In this document: positions 24,937 to 34,765 of the stretch, in pieces
Layout: each line of letters opens with the position of its first letter
How positions within the stretch are numbered: position 1 is the first letter of the stretch
Origin: Sphaerisporangium fuscum
GTDB taxonomy: Bacteria; Actinomycetota; Actinomycetes; Streptosporangiales; Streptosporangiaceae
Assembly: GCF_018531465.1 (NCBI RefSeq)
Contig: NZ_JAHDTF010000002.1
Location: forward strand, 310,001 to 374,000
Direction: 5' to 3'
Length of the DNA stretch: 64,000 nt
Translations under genes and position numbers: made by a program
The notes under the pieces: model-generated
Seen by the model: only the letters and a program-made list of their open reading frames with translations
Databases searched by the model: none
Told to the model about the DNA's origin: nothing

Positions 24937-25863
24937 TCAGATCTGTGCTTCGGCGGCGGAGGACGGCGGGCGCCAGGCGAGCAGCCGGCGTTCGAGGAGG
25001 GTGAGCAGCCATTCGGCGAGCAGGGCCATGACCGTGATGATGATCATCCCGGCGTAGATGCCGGCCGAGTCGAAGGTGCCCTGGGCGTGGTTGATGAGCA
25101 GGCCGAGGCCCTTGTCGGCACCGGTGTACTCGCCGACGATCGCGCCGATCAGGGCGAACCCGAAGGCGACGTGCAGGCTGGCAAGGATCCACGAGGTCGC
25201 GCTCGGCAGGACGATCGTGGTGAGGATCTGCCGTGGGCGGGCGCCGAGGATGCGGGCGTTGTCGATGAGCGTCTTGTCGACCTCGCGGGCCCCCTGGAAG
25301 GCGTTGAAGAACACCGCGAAGAACACCAGCACGACGGCGGTGGCGACCTTCGAGGACATGCCCAGGCCGAACCAGATCACGAACAGCGACGCCAGCACGA
25401 TGCGCGGGATGGCGTTGGCGGCCTTGATGAACGGCGCGCACACCTCGGCGAGGAAACTGCTGCGGCCGAGCAGGACGCCGAGGACGACGCCGGCCACCGA
25501 GCCGATCAGGAAGCCGGCCACCGCCTCCTCGACGGTCACCGCCATCTGCTCCCAGATCGACCCGAAGGCCGTCCCCGAGGTGAACCAGTCGACGATCCGG
25601 CCCCAGATGGCACTCGGCTTGGAGTAGTAGAACGGGTCGAGGTAGGTGCTGGCCGACACCTCCCAGCTGCCGAGCCAGAGCACGACCAGCAGCACCCGCG
25701 TCACGGTGATCTTCGGGGCGCGCAGCAGGCGGGGGCGGCGCCGTACGGCGTCGGGCGTCCCGGCCGCGGGCGGCGCGGCGGGGGGCGTTGTCAGGTCGGG
25801 TGACACGGCGTGGTCCTCCATCCCGGGCGTGCCGGGGACGTCTGTGCGGGCCTCAGGCGACAC
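24937..25863 (-). CDS. ABC importer permease (SsuC/TauC-like)
   Basis: A 308-residue inner-membrane permease with about six transmembrane segments. The EAA loop region reads 'EVDKTLIDNARILGARPRQI'. I chose GTG 25863 because GAGGAG lies 6 nt upstream; an in-frame GTG at 25881 has a poorer site. It overlaps the ATPase gene by 11 nt. Confidence 0.87.
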   Translation of the reverse strand: MSPEARTDVPGTPGMEDHAVSPDLTTPPAAPPAAGTPDAVRRRPRLLRAPKITVTRVLLVVLWLGSWEVSASTYLDPFYYSKPSAIWGRIVDWFTSGTAFGSIWEQMAVTVEEAVAGFLIGSVAGVVLGVLLGRSSFLAEVCAPFIKAANAIPRIVLASLFVIWFGLGMSSKVATAVVLVFFAVFFNAFQGAREVDKTLIDNARILGARPRQILTTIVLPSATSWILASLHVAFGFALIGAIVGEYTGADKGLGLLINHAQGTFDSAGIYAGMIIITVMALLAEWLLTLLERRLLAWRPPSSAAEAQI

Positions 25864-26683
25864 GTCGGGCTCCTCGGGCACGGGTGATCTCGACCTCTTC
25901 GCGCAGCGAGTCCCAGACCTCGCGGTAGACGGCGAGGAACGACTCCTCCAGCCGGATCTCCTCCACGCGCCGCGGACGGTCGAGGTTTACGGGGACGACC
26001 TTCTTGGTGGTCGCGGGGGCGGCGGTCATGACGACCACCGTGTCCGCCAGGGCGATGGCCTCGGTGAGGTCGTGGGTGACGAAGACCACGGCGGCGTTCA
26101 TGCCGGACCACAGGTCGAGCAGCAGGTCCTGCATGTGCTCGCGGGTCTGCACGTCCAGGGCGCTGAACGGCTCGTCCATGAGCAGGATCGACGGCTCGTT
26201 GATCAGCGTCTGGGCCAGGGCGACGCGCTTGCGCATGCCGCCGGAGAGCTGGTGGGGGTAGTACCGCTCGAAACCGGTCAGGCCGACCTTGGCGACCCAC
26301 TCGCGGGCCCGCTCGCGGGCCTCCTGCTTGGGCGTGCCCCGGTAGCGGGGGCCGGCGGCGACGTTGTCGACGACGGTGCGCCACGGCAGTACGGCGTCCT
26401 GCTGGAACATGTAGCCCAGCCCCTCCGGGATGCCGGTCACCGGCCGTCCCTGGACCAGCACCTCGCCTGCGCTGGCGGGCGCGAGGCCCGAGATCATGGA
26501 CAGGCTGGTGGACTTGCCGCATCCCGTGGGGCCGACGACGCTGACGAACTCGCCCTGCCGCACCGTCAAGGTCATCTCGCGGGCGGCGGTGTAGGTGCGG
26601 CCGTCGCGGGTCGGGAAGCGCTTGGTGACGCCGCGCAGCTCGATGGCCGCGCCGGACGCCGGTGGGGGGCCCGGATTCGTCAT
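25853..26683 (-). CDS. ABC importer ATPase (SsuB/TauB-like)
   Basis: A 276-residue ATPase with Walker A 'GPTGCGKSTS', Q-loop region 'GYMFQQDAVLPW', signature 'LSGGMRKRVALAQ', Walker B 'ILLMDEPFSALD' and H-loop 'FVTHDLTEA'. Start ATG 26683 has AAGGAG 10 nt upstream; a longer in-frame start (26761) adds a poorly conserved tail. First gene of the importer operon, divergent from the CitA/CitB-like two-component system. Confidence 0.9.
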   Translation of the reverse strand: MTNPGPPPASGAAIELRGVTKRFPTRDGRTYTAAREMTLTVRQGEFVSVVGPTGCGKSTSLSMISGLAPASAGEVLVQGRPVTGIPEGLGYMFQQDAVLPWRTVVDNVAAGPRYRGTPKQEARERAREWVAKVGLTGFERYYPHQLSGGMRKRVALAQTLINEPSILLMDEPFSALDVQTREHMQDLLLDLWSGMNAAVVFVTHDLTEAIALADTVVVMTAAPATTKKVVPVNLDRPRRVEEIRLEESFLAVYREVWDSLREEVEITRARGARRVA

Positions 26684-26939
26684 GGGGACTCGACTCCTTG
26701 GGGTCGGGGGGAACCGGACCGGGGGCCGGCGCGTTAACGGATCGGGGCCGCTGAACGTCACGGGCCGGAAACATCGGTCGGGTAGATCAGTAGGGGCTGC
26801 TGAAAGGCTTTCCGGGACCGTAGGGCGCTGTGACGCGCCTCACTAGGCTTGTGCCAGTTGTTCGAGCAATGCGCATAGTTCGCGTTTTGCGCGTTTTGCT
26901 CTCGGTGTCGAACCCCGCACCCAGAGGTATCGTGCTGGC
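26684..26939. promoter_or_regulatory. Divergent promoter region, ABC importer / sensor kinase
   Basis: 256 bp between divergent operons, less GC-rich near 26860-26920. It contains an 11-bp inverted repeat GAAAGGCTTTC (about 26800-26810) and two TTGCG/GCGTTTTGC-type runs at 26876-26900. I cannot place promoters with confidence. The layout fits control of the importer by the two-component system. Confidence 0.4.
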
Positions 26940-28598
26940 ATGTCCTGGCCCGAGAAGCGGCCTCCCCTGCGCTTCGCGACACAGGCCCTGCTCGTCCAGG
27001 TCGCCGTGCTCCTGCTCATCATGGGCAGCGGCTTCGCGCTGGTGGCCTACCTCCTCCACGCGGAGCTCGAGAAGCAGTACGAGCAGCGCGCCCTCGCCGT
27101 GGCGCGCTCGGTGGCGGCCGACGAGCAGATCGTCCACGACGTGGCGGCCCGCGAGCGGACGCCCCGCGTGCAGCAGCGCGCGGAGGCGGTGCGCCGCCGT
27201 ACGGGGGTGCTGTTCGTGGTCGTCGCCGACGACCACGGCATCCGCTACGCCCACCCCGACGCCGGCCGGCTCGGGCAGCGCGTCAGCACCGAACCGGAGG
27301 CGCTCAGCGGCCGCGAGATCGTGACCTTCGAACGGGGGACGCTCGGGCTGTCCGCCCGGGGCAAGGTGCCGCTGCTCTCCGGCGGCCGGGTGGTCGGCCA
27401 GGTGAGCGTCGGCATCGCCGCCGGCGAGGTCACCCGCCGCATCGGCGACCTGATGCGGCCCGCCGCCGCCTTCACCGGCCTCGCGCTGCTGTTCGGCGTC
27501 GCCGCGGCCGCCGGGCTCGCCCGCCGCCTCAAGCGCCAGACCCTCGGGCTGGAGCCGACCGACCTCGCCGACCTGCTGCGAGAGCGTGAGGCCGTGCTGC
27601 ACGGCATCGACGAGGGCGTGCTCGCCGTCGACCCCGCCGGGCGGATCACCATCTGCAACGACGCGGCGGCCCGCCTCATCGGCGGCCGGCCGGCGCAGGG
27701 CTCGTCCGTGCGCGACGCGGGCCTGCCGCCGGGCCTGCGCACCCTGCTGGCCGAACGCACCAGCGCCCGCGGCGTGCTCGTCGCCACCGAGGACCGCATG
27801 CTGGTCGTCACGGCCGCACCCGTGCGGCGCGGCGACCAGGACCTCGGCCACGTGCTCACGCTGCGCGACCGCACCGACCTCGACGCGATGGCCCGCGAGC
27901 TCGACGTCGTGCGGGCCCTGTCGGACGCCCTGCGCGCGCAGGCCCACGAGTACACCAACCGCCTGCACACCCTGTCCGGCCTGCTCAGCCTCGGGCACCG
28001 CGAGGAGGCGATCACCTACCTGCGGGAGCTGGCCGACGACCCGCTCGCCACCGAGTACGGCGACGGCGGACGGCTGCGCGACCCCTACATCCGCGGGCTG
28101 CTCGCCGCCAAGACGGCGGTGGCGTCCGAGCACGGGGTGGACCTGCGGCTCAGCCCCGACTCGTTCGTGCCCGCCCAGCTCAGGGCGCCGCTGGACGTCG
28201 TGACCATCCTCGGCAATCTCGTCGACAACGCCACCGCCGCCGCCCAGGCCGGCGCCCGGCGCCCCGCCTGGGTCGAGGTGTCCCTGCTCGCCGAGGCCGA
28301 CATCCTGCACATCGTGGTGGTCGACAGCGGCGACGGCGTGCCGCCCGAGGCGGTCGACCGGATCTTCGACCAGGACTTCACCACCGCGGCCGACGACGTC
28401 CGGCCGCACGGCGTCGGCCTCGCGCTCGCCCGGCGGCTCACCCGCCGCCACTGCGGCGACCTCGCCCTCACCCGCGCCTGCGGAGCCGACTGCGGAGCCG
28501 TCTTCGTGGCCCGGCTCCCCGGCGCCTTCGACGCGCGCGGTCCCGAACCCCGGCAGGAGGAGACGGTGACGGCCGTACGGCGAGGAGAGGCGACATGA
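26940..28598 (+). CDS. CitA/DcuS-family sensor histidine kinase
   Basis: A 552-residue membrane kinase. TM1 about 15-38, an extracytoplasmic sensor domain (about 40-175, 'RRRTGVLFVVVADDHGIRYA'), TM2 about 178-196, a cytoplasmic PAS region ('EAVLHGIDEGVLAVDPAGRI'), the H-box 'AHEYTNRLHTLSGLLSLG' typical of the CitA group, and an HATPase with N-box 'NLVDNATAAA' and G-boxes 'DSGDGVPPE' and 'HGVGLALARRL'. CitA-type kinases sense small carboxylates or similar solutes. It overlaps the regulator gene by 4 nt. Confidence 0.93.
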   Translation: MSWPEKRPPLRFATQALLVQVAVLLLIMGSGFALVAYLLHAELEKQYEQRALAVARSVAADEQIVHDVAARERTPRVQQRAEAVRRRTGVLFVVVADDHGIRYAHPDAGRLGQRVSTEPEALSGREIVTFERGTLGLSARGKVPLLSGGRVVGQVSVGIAAGEVTRRIGDLMRPAAAFTGLALLFGVAAAAGLARRLKRQTLGLEPTDLADLLREREAVLHGIDEGVLAVDPAGRITICNDAAARLIGGRPAQGSSVRDAGLPPGLRTLLAERTSARGVLVATEDRMLVVTAAPVRRGDQDLGHVLTLRDRTDLDAMARELDVVRALSDALRAQAHEYTNRLHTLSGLLSLGHREEAITYLRELADDPLATEYGDGGRLRDPYIRGLLAAKTAVASEHGVDLRLSPDSFVPAQLRAPLDVVTILGNLVDNATAAAQAGARRPAWVEVSLLAEADILHIVVVDSGDGVPPEAVDRIFDQDFTTAADDVRPHGVGLALARRLTRRHCGDLALTRACGADCGAVFVARLPGAFDARGPEPRQEETVTAVRRGEAT

Positions 28599-29269
28599 TC
28601 CGCGTGCTGGTCGTCGACGACGACTTCCGGGTCGCCGACCTGCACGCCCGCTACGTCAGGCGGGTCCCGGGGTTCGAGGTCGCAGGCGTCGCCCACAACG
28701 CCGCCGAGGCGGTCGAGCTGGCCGCGCGGCTGCGCCCCCACCTCGCGCTCCTCGACCAGTACCTCCCGGACGCCTCCGGCACCTCCATCGCCCCGCGCCT
28801 CGGATGCGACGTGATCATGCTCACCGCGGCCGCCGAGCGCGCCGTCGTCCGGGAGGCCCTGCGGCGGGGCGTGGTGAACTACCTGGTCAAGCCGTTCTCG
28901 GAGGCGGACCTCGCCGAGCGGCTGCGGGCGTACGCGCGCTTCCTCGGACAGCTCGGCGGCGACCAGACGCTCGACCAGGCGGAGATCGACCGCGCCGTAC
29001 GGGTGCTGCACGAGGGCGACCGCGTCGAGGCGGCCGTCCCCAAGGGACGCTCCAGCCAGACCGCGCGCCTGGTGATCGAGGCCGTGCGCGACGCGGGAGA
29101 GCCGGTGACGGCCACCGACGTGGCGGCACGACTCGGCCTGTCACGCGCCACGGCGCAGCGCTACCTGTCCGACCTCGCCGCCGACGGCCGGGTCACCGTG
29201 GGCCTCAGGTACGGCACCACCGGCCGTCCCGAACACCTCTACCGCTGGCCCACCTCGCCGGCGCGCTGA
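28595..29269 (+). CDS. CitB/DcuR-family response regulator
   Basis: A 224-residue regulator: receiver domain with 'VLVVDDDFRVADLH', the phospho-acceptor D54 in 'LLDQYLPDASG', 'TAAAE' and the conserved Lys in 'LVKPFSEADL'. The C-terminal HTH is 'VTATDVAARLGLSRATAQRY'. Partner of the preceding kinase (ATGA overlap). It stands next to the divergent importer, which is its most likely target. Confidence 0.93.
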   Translation: MIRVLVVDDDFRVADLHARYVRRVPGFEVAGVAHNAAEAVELAARLRPHLALLDQYLPDASGTSIAPRLGCDVIMLTAAAERAVVREALRRGVVNYLVKPFSEADLAERLRAYARFLGQLGGDQTLDQAEIDRAVRVLHEGDRVEAAVPKGRSSQTARLVIEAVRDAGEPVTATDVAARLGLSRATAQRYLSDLAADGRVTVGLRYGTTGRPEHLYRWPTSPAR

Positions 29270-29277
29270 ATCCCTCG

Positions 29278-30129
29278 TCAGCGGGCGTGGCCCTCGGCCG
29301 CCTCCACGACGTTGGTGAGAAGCATGGCGCGGGTCATCGGGCCGACGCCGCCGGGGTTCGGAGCGACGAAACCGGCCACCTCCCGTACCTCGGGCGCGAC
29401 GTCGCCGGCCAGCTTGCCGTCGACGCGGGAGACGCCCACGTCGAGGACGGCGGCGCCGGGCTTCACCATGTCGGCCGTGATCAGGCCCGGCACCCCGGCG
29501 GCCGCCACGACGATGTCGGCCTCCCGGATGCGGCCCGCGAGGTTCTGGGTGCCGGTGTGGCAGAGGGTGACGGTGGCGTTCTCGGTGCGGCGGGTGAGCA
29601 GCAGGCCGAGCGGACGGCCCACCGTGATGCCGCGGCCGACCACCGCGACGTCGGCCCCCTTGATCGGCACGCCGTACTCCTGCAGGAGCACGACGATGCC
29701 GCGCGGCGTGCACGGCAGCGGGGCCTCGACCATGTGGACCAGGCGGCCGAGGTTCACCGGGTGGAGGCCGTCGGCGTCCTTGGCGGGGTGCATGCGCTCG
29801 ATCAGCGACTGCGCGTCGAGATGGCGGGGCAGCGGGAGCTGGATGATGTAGCCGGTGCACGCGGGGTCGGCGTTCAGCTCGTCGATCGCGGCCTCCACCT
29901 CGGCCTGGGTGGCCGTCTCGGGGAGATCCCTGCGGATCGAGGCGATGCCGACCTCCGCGCAGTCACGGTGCTTGCCCGCGACGTAAATCTGGCTCCCCGG
30001 GTCGTCGCCGACCAGAATCGTGCCGAGGCCCGGGGTGATGCCCTGGGCGGCGAGCCTGCCGACCCGTTCCGCCAGGTCAGCCTTGATCTTCGCCGCGGTC
30101 GCCTTGCCATCGAGAATCTGCGCGCTCAC
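29278..30129 (-). CDS. folD: Methylenetetrahydrofolate dehydrogenase/cyclohydrolase
   Basis: A 283-residue bifunctional FolD, which interconverts 5,10-methylene-THF and 10-formyl-THF with NADP. '[17 protein letters not shown]' contains the Y-x3-K motif of the cyclohydrolase site. '[12 protein letters not shown]', '[10 protein letters not shown]', '[16 protein letters not shown]' and '[14 protein letters not shown]' are signatures. GTG 30129 gives the normal length; ATG 30147 would add six residues without a better ribosome site. Together with PurN and PurH nearby it belongs to one-carbon/purine metabolism. It converges on the response regulator with only 8 bp between. Confidence 0.96.
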   Translation of the reverse strand: MSAQILDGKATAAKIKADLAERVGRLAAQGITPGLGTILVGDDPGSQIYVAGKHRDCAEVGIASIRRDLPETATQAEVEAAIDELNADPACTGYIIQLPLPRHLDAQSLIERMHPAKDADGLHPVNLGRLVHMVEAPLPCTPRGIVVLLQEYGVPIKGADVAVVGRGITVGRPLGLLLTRRTENATVTLCHTGTQNLAGRIREADIVVAAAGVPGLITADMVKPGAAVLDVGVSRVDGKLAGDVAPEVREVAGFVAPNPGGVGPMTRAMLLTNVVEAAEGHAR

Positions 30130-30181
30130 AGCTCGCCATCCTGCCATGTCCGGCCGGGCGGCAACGCCGTGAGGGGCTCTC

Positions 30182-30913
30182 TCAGTGGCAGGACGCCGCC
30201 GGCGGGGCGTCGTAGCGGTCGTGGTGGGGGAACTCGTTGACGTACTTCTGCCGGCCGAGCGGCGTCAGGTCGAGGTAGTTGTAGGTGGTCAGCAGGAGCT
30301 CCGGCCCCCGGCCGTAGGTCGAGTAGGTGTGGAAGACCCGCTCGCCGTCGCGCAGGAAGACGCTCAGACCGTGGCCGTCCTGCCCGTTCTGGGCGAAGAA
30401 GTGCAGGCCCTTGCGCTCCAGGGTGGCCTTGTCCATGTAGTTGTACTCGACCGGGGCGACGGCCTCGTCGTTGCTGGCGTGGAAGTCGTAGTTGAAGTCG
30501 CTCCCGTGGGAGGAGTACCAGGGCAGCGTCCAGCCCATGCGCCGCCGGAAGCGCTCGATGTCGGCCAGCGGGGCCCGCGAGACGAGCGCGAGGGTGGTGT
30601 CGCAGCTGTGCAGGTGGCGCGGCTCGCCGAAGTTGTCGACGAGGAACGAGCAGCTCGTGCATCCCTCAGCCGTGTCGTGGACCCACATGAAGTGGTAGAC
30701 GATCAGCTGGCGGCGTCCCTCGAACAGGTCGCCCAGCCGCACGGCCCCGTCCGGCCCCGCGAACACGTAGTCCTTGTCGATCTCCACCATGGGCATGGCG
30801 CGCCGCCGCTCGCTGAGGGCGTCGCGGGCACGGGTCGCCTCCTTCTCCTGCACGAGCAACTCCGCCCGCGCCTTCAGCCACTCGTCGCGGGAAACGATCG
30901 GCGGTAACTCCAC
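30182..30913 (-). CDS. DUF899 thioredoxin-like protein
   Basis: A 243-residue DUF899 protein. '[15 protein letters not shown]' and '[13 protein letters not shown]' (C-T-S-C) resemble a thioredoxin/peroxiredoxin-like site, followed by '[20 protein letters not shown]' and '[20 protein letters not shown]'. The family is annotated only as thioredoxin-like, and the CxxC suggests redox activity. Located 52 bp upstream of folD on the same strand. Confidence 0.85.
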   Translation of the reverse strand: MELPPIVSRDEWLKARAELLVQEKEATRARDALSERRRAMPMVEIDKDYVFAGPDGAVRLGDLFEGRRQLIVYHFMWVHDTAEGCTSCSFLVDNFGEPRHLHSCDTTLALVSRAPLADIERFRRRMGWTLPWYSSHGSDFNYDFHASNDEAVAPVEYNYMDKATLERKGLHFFAQNGQDGHGLSVFLRDGERVFHTYSTYGRGPELLLTTYNYLDLTPLGRQKYVNEFPHHDRYDAPPAASCH

Positions 30914-31279
30914 CTGGTCCTCCTCTAGGAATGCGTCGCCCCCAACCTAGACGGCCTCCCCCGGCGGCGCTTCTTCCGGAAGCACCTGTCACCGCCGCGC
31001 CGGGGCCGGTCCAAGATGGCGCCGGCTCGGCATACCGGCGGGGCGTGTACATCATTTATCCCGGCAAAGCGCAACAGGTCCAGCACATAAATGGGGTGCG
31101 ACAAAAATCGGTAACCTGGCCAGCCCGATTCTCCGGGCGAGAGAGGCGGTGAACAACCCGCCGACGCCCCCTCCTGTCACGGCGCCGCCCTGACACAGCC
31201 TCACCAGCGCTGACCGGCGGCTTGCTCGCCTCCTTGACAAGATTGACGGCTATACACGGCCTGTGTAGCATGCGATTTC
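30914..31279. other. Divergent intergenic region, DUF899 / TPR gene
   Basis: 366 bp without a convincing gene. AT-richer patches occur at about 31040-31120. The right end contains the promoter described at 31243-31271. No promoter for the DUF899 gene could be fixed. Confidence 0.5.
31243..31271 (+). promoter_or_regulatory. Promoter of the TPR gene with overlapping palindrome
   Basis: TTGACG (31243-31248), 17-bp spacer, TAGCAT (31266-31271). TACAC-N5-GTGTA (about 31253-31267) overlaps the -10 and may be an operator. The start point would fall at about 31278, 2 nt before the ATG, so the mRNA is probably leaderless. Confidence 0.6.
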
Positions 31280-32395
31280 ATGCGGGCTGCGGAAAGCGGC
31301 ATAGCTCATGAATTATTCGCCCTGGGAATTTCGTTCCGCCGGACGGGCGATCATCGCGCCGCATCCGACGCGCTCGTCGACGCCCTGGAGATTTTCCAGG
31401 AGCAGGAAGACCCGCGAAGTCAGGCCGACACGCTCACCGAACTCGGATATGTGCGGTCCGTGGTCGGCGACATCGCCACGGGGATGCGCCATCTGAATCA
31501 GGCCGTCTCCGTTTACCGGGCCATCTGCTCACCGCTCGGCGAGGCCAGGGCGCTGGAAAAGCTGGGTACGGCGCAGCGCCTGGTCGGCGACTATTCCGCC
31601 GCTTTTCCGAATTACGCCAGAGCGCTCCGGCTCTACCGCGAGGGCGACGACCGGGCCGGCGAGGCGAGCGTCAGGGCGAACCTCGGCGTCGCGCGGCACC
31701 GGACGGGCGACTATCCGGCGGCGCTGGAGAGCCTCGCCCGGGCGCTGGCGCTGTTCCGTGAGACGGGGGACAGGGTCGGCGAGGGCCACGCGCTGCACAA
31801 CATCGGCGTCGTCCAGGTGCTGCTCGGCCGCCACGCGCAGGCGTCCCGGGCGCTCACCACGGGCCTTTCGACGTTCCGCGAGGCCGGCAGCCGACTCGGC
31901 CAGGCCGACGTCCTCATCTGGCTCGGCGTCCTGGCGTACCGCTCGGGTGACCTCACGCTCGCGCGACGGCACCTGTCGGACGCGCTGGGCCTGGCGCGCG
32001 ACGTCTCGTGCCGGGTCGACGAGGGCGACTGCCACCGGGAACTCGGCGTCGTGTGCCACCTGTCCGGCGACCACCGGGCGGCGTTCGGCCACTTCACGCA
32101 GGCCATCGACATCTTCCAGGACGTCGGCGACCGCCTCGGGCACGCCGAGACGCTCAACGGGCTCGGTCGCGCCCTGGCCGCCTCGGGCCGCCCGGACGAG
32201 GCGCTCGCCGCCCACCAGGACGCCCTCGACCTCGCTCTCGCGACAGGAAGCCCCCTGGAGGAGGCCCGCGCCCGTGCCGGCATGGGCCGCTCCCTGGCAC
32301 TCGCCGGAGACAGGGAAGCGGCCGCCGACCACATGAGCTGGGCTCTCAGCATCTACCGGGCTCTCGGCGTACCGGAGGCCGAAGAGCCGGCCTGA
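31280..32395 (+). CDS. Tetratricopeptide-repeat protein
   Basis: A 371-residue protein made almost entirely of about nine 40-residue TPR units. Each has the pattern '.TGDY.AALE.L.RALAL.RE.GDR.GEG.AL.NIGVV' (for example 'RHRTGDYPAALESLARALAL'), like the TPR tails of AfsR/SARP-type regulators but with no DNA-binding or NTPase domain. No signal peptide. No Shine-Dalgarno precedes the ATG and a good promoter places the transcription start next to it. Probably a protein-binding adaptor. Confidence 0.85.
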   Translation: MRAAESGIAHELFALGISFRRTGDHRAASDALVDALEIFQEQEDPRSQADTLTELGYVRSVVGDIATGMRHLNQAVSVYRAICSPLGEARALEKLGTAQRLVGDYSAAFPNYARALRLYREGDDRAGEASVRANLGVARHRTGDYPAALESLARALALFRETGDRVGEGHALHNIGVVQVLLGRHAQASRALTTGLSTFREAGSRLGQADVLIWLGVLAYRSGDLTLARRHLSDALGLARDVSCRVDEGDCHRELGVVCHLSGDHRAAFGHFTQAIDIFQDVGDRLGHAETLNGLGRALAASGRPDEALAAHQDALDLALATGSPLEEARARAGMGRSLALAGDREAAADHMSWALSIYRALGVPEAEEPA

Positions 32396-32416
32396 GGCCC
32401 CGCACGCGTCGGGGCC
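32396..32416. terminator. Hairpin terminator
   Basis: GGCCCCG / CGGGGCC stem with a 7-nt loop directly after the TPR stop, before the convergent purH stop. Confidence 0.6.
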
Positions 32417-32431
32417 CCGCTCATCGGTCGA

Positions 32432-33979
32432 TCAGTGGAAGAAGTGGCGGGTGCCGGTGAAGTAGAGGGTGATGCCGGCCTTGGCGGCCGCCGCGATGAC
32501 CTCCTCGTCGCGGATCGACCCACCGGGCTCCACGACCGCCTTCACCCCGGCCTCGATGAGCACCTCGAGCCCGTCGGCGAAGGGGAAGTACGCGTCGGAG
32601 GCCGCCACGGAGCCCTGCGCGCGCTCCCCGGCCCGCGACACCGCCAGGCGCGCCGAGTCGACCCGGTTGACCTGCCCCATGCCGACGCCCACCGTCGCGC
32701 CGCCCTCGGCGAGCAGGATGGCGTTCGACTTCACCGAGCGGCAGGCCTTCCACGCGAACGCGAGGTCCGCCAGCACCTCCGGCGAGGCCGGCTCACCCGA
32801 CTTGAGCTCCCACGCGGACGGGTCGTCGCCGGGCGCGTCCACCCGGTCGACCGTCTGCACCAGCAGGCCGCCGTCGATGCGGCGGTACTCCGCCGGGTTG
32901 GACGGGCCCGACGGGCAGCGCAGCAGCCGGATGTTCTTCTTGGCGGTCAGGACGGCCAGCGCCTCCGGCGTGAACGACGGCGCGACCACGACCTCGGTGA
33001 AGATCGGGGCGATCTGGTCGGCGAGCTCCTCGGTCACCTCGCCGTTCACCGCGATCACTCCGCCGTAGGCCGAGACGGGGTCGCAGGCGTGGGCCTTGCG
33101 GTGGGCCTCGGCGACGTCCGCGCCGACCGCGAGGCCGCACGGGTTGGCGTGCTTGATGATCGCCACGGCCGGCTGCTCGAAGTCCCACGCGGCCCGCCAG
33201 GCGGCGTCGGCGTCGACGTAGTTGTTGTAGGACATCTCCTTGCCGTGCAGCTGCTCGGCGGCCGCCAGGCCGTCCTCGCCGCCGGTGTAGAGCGCCGCGC
33301 CCTGGTGGGGGTTCTCGCCGTACCGCAGGACGGCCCGGCGCTGCCAGGACGCGCCCATGAAGCCCGGCCAGGCCGAGTCCTCCTCGGGTGCGTAGACGTC
33401 GGTGAACCACGAGGCCACGGCCGTGTCGTACGCGGCGGTGTGGGCGTAGGCCCGGGCGGCGAGGCGGCGGCGCTGCGGCTCGGTGAAACCGCCCTCCTCG
33501 ACGGCCCTCAGCACCTCGCCGTACCCCGCCGGGTCGACGACGACGGCGACCGTGCCGTGGTTCTTGGCCGCCGCGCGGATCATCGCGGGCCCGCCGATGT
33601 CGATCTGCTCCACGCACTCGTCCTCGGACGCGCCCGAGGCCACGGTCTGCTGGAAGGGGTACAGGTTGACCACGACCAGCTGGAACGGCTCGATCTCGAG
33701 CTCTTCGAGCTGCTTGACGTGGGAAGGGTTGGACCCGTCGGCCAGCAGGCCCGCGTGCACGCGCGGGTGCAGGGTCTTGACCCGGCCGCCGAGGCACTCG
33801 GGAAAGCCCGTCAGCGACTCGACCGGGGTCACCGGCACGCCGAACGAGGCGATCTTCGACGCCGTGCCCCCCGTGGACACGATCTCGACGCCGGCGGCGT
33901 CCAGAGCCCGGGCCAGCTCCTCCAGCCCGGACTTGTCATATACCGTGATCAGCGCGCGCCGGATGGCGATGCGGGTCAC
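32432..33979 (-). CDS. purH: Bifunctional AICAR transformylase/IMP cyclohydrolase
   Basis: A 515-residue PurH performing the last two steps of IMP synthesis. The N-terminal IMP cyclohydrolase/MGS-like domain begins '[20 protein letters not shown]' and has '[16 protein letters not shown]'. The C-terminal transformylase contains '[13 protein letters not shown]' with the catalytic Lys-His pair. It uses 10-formyl-THF, the product of FolD encoded nearby. It lies 62 bp downstream of purN, same strand. Confidence 0.97.
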   Translation of the reverse strand: MTRIAIRRALITVYDKSGLEELARALDAAGVEIVSTGGTASKIASFGVPVTPVESLTGFPECLGGRVKTLHPRVHAGLLADGSNPSHVKQLEELEIEPFQLVVVNLYPFQQTVASGASEDECVEQIDIGGPAMIRAAAKNHGTVAVVVDPAGYGEVLRAVEEGGFTEPQRRRLAARAYAHTAAYDTAVASWFTDVYAPEEDSAWPGFMGASWQRRAVLRYGENPHQGAALYTGGEDGLAAAEQLHGKEMSYNNYVDADAAWRAAWDFEQPAVAIIKHANPCGLAVGADVAEAHRKAHACDPVSAYGGVIAVNGEVTEELADQIAPIFTEVVVAPSFTPEALAVLTAKKNIRLLRCPSGPSNPAEYRRIDGGLLVQTVDRVDAPGDDPSAWELKSGEPASPEVLADLAFAWKACRSVKSNAILLAEGGATVGVGMGQVNRVDSARLAVSRAGERAQGSVAASDAYFPFADGLEVLIEAGVKAVVEPGGSIRDEEVIAAAAKAGITLYFTGTRHFFH

Positions 33980-34041
33980 TTGGTGCTCCTCCCTGTGTCC
34001 GGACGACCGGCCTCGCCGGCGGTCCGGAGGTTGCGACTGGC

Positions 34042-34683
34042 TCAGAGACTCTCACGCGCCTGGACGTCCTGGTCCAGGCTCGGGCCGCCCAGCCGGACGT
34101 GGCGGCCGGTGACCGTCCAGCCGTCCCTCGCCATGCGCCCGACGACGTCGACGAGCAGGCGGCGCTCGACCGTCTTGATGCGCTCGTGGAGGGTGTGCTC
34201 GTCGTCTCCATCGTGGACGTGCACGGCCTCCTGGGCGATGACCGGGCCGGTGTCCACCCCCGCGTCGACCAGATGCACCGTGCAGCCGGTCACCCGCACG
34301 CCGTAGGCCAGCGCGTCGGGGACGGCGTGTGCGCCCGGGAACGCCGGCAGCAGGGCGGGGTGGGTGTTGACCACCGTGAACGCCCGCAGCACATCGGGTC
34401 CGAGGATCTTCATGAAACCCGCGGAGACGACGAAATCGGGTTCGTGGCCCGCGATCGCCGCGTGAAGGGCCTGGTCCCAGGCCGCTCGCGTCGGGTAATC
34501 GGCTAGCTTGAGGACGAAGGTGGGAAGGCCCGCACGTTGCGCACGGGCGAGGCCCTCGATGCCGTCGCGGTCGGCACCGACCGCGACCACCCGGGCGCCG
34601 TACGCCGGGTCAGCGGCGGCGTCCAAAAGGGCCTGTAGGTTGGTCCCCGAACCGGAGACGAGGACCACGAGCCGAGCCGACAG
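34042..34683 (-). CDS. purN: Phosphoribosylglycinamide formyltransferase
   Basis: A 213-residue PurN (GAR transformylase). '[16 protein letters not shown]' opens the protein, '[21 protein letters not shown]' carries the catalytic His, and '[21 protein letters not shown]' the catalytic Asp. The only start with a good ribosome site (AAGGAG, 7 nt upstream) is CTG 34683, which gives the usual N-terminus M-S-A-R-L-V-V-L-V. The first in-frame conventional codon, GTG 34668, has its AAGGAG 22 nt away. It probably forms an operon with purH. Confidence 0.95.
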   Translation of the reverse strand: MSARLVVLVSGSGTNLQALLDAAADPAYGARVVAVGADRDGIEGLARAQRAGLPTFVLKLADYPTRAAWDQALHAAIAGHEPDFVVSAGFMKILGPDVLRAFTVVNTHPALLPAFPGAHAVPDALAYGVRVTGCTVHLVDAGVDTGPVIAQEAVHVHDGDDEHTLHERIKTVERRLLVDVVGRMARDGWTVTGRHVRLGGPSLDQDVQARESL

Positions 34684-34765
34684 GGCTGCACTCCTTCGGG
34701 GCGACGTTGACGGTTACGGCTGTCAGCGTATCGGCCCGCCCGCTCCACGACGCAGAGGAGGTCAG

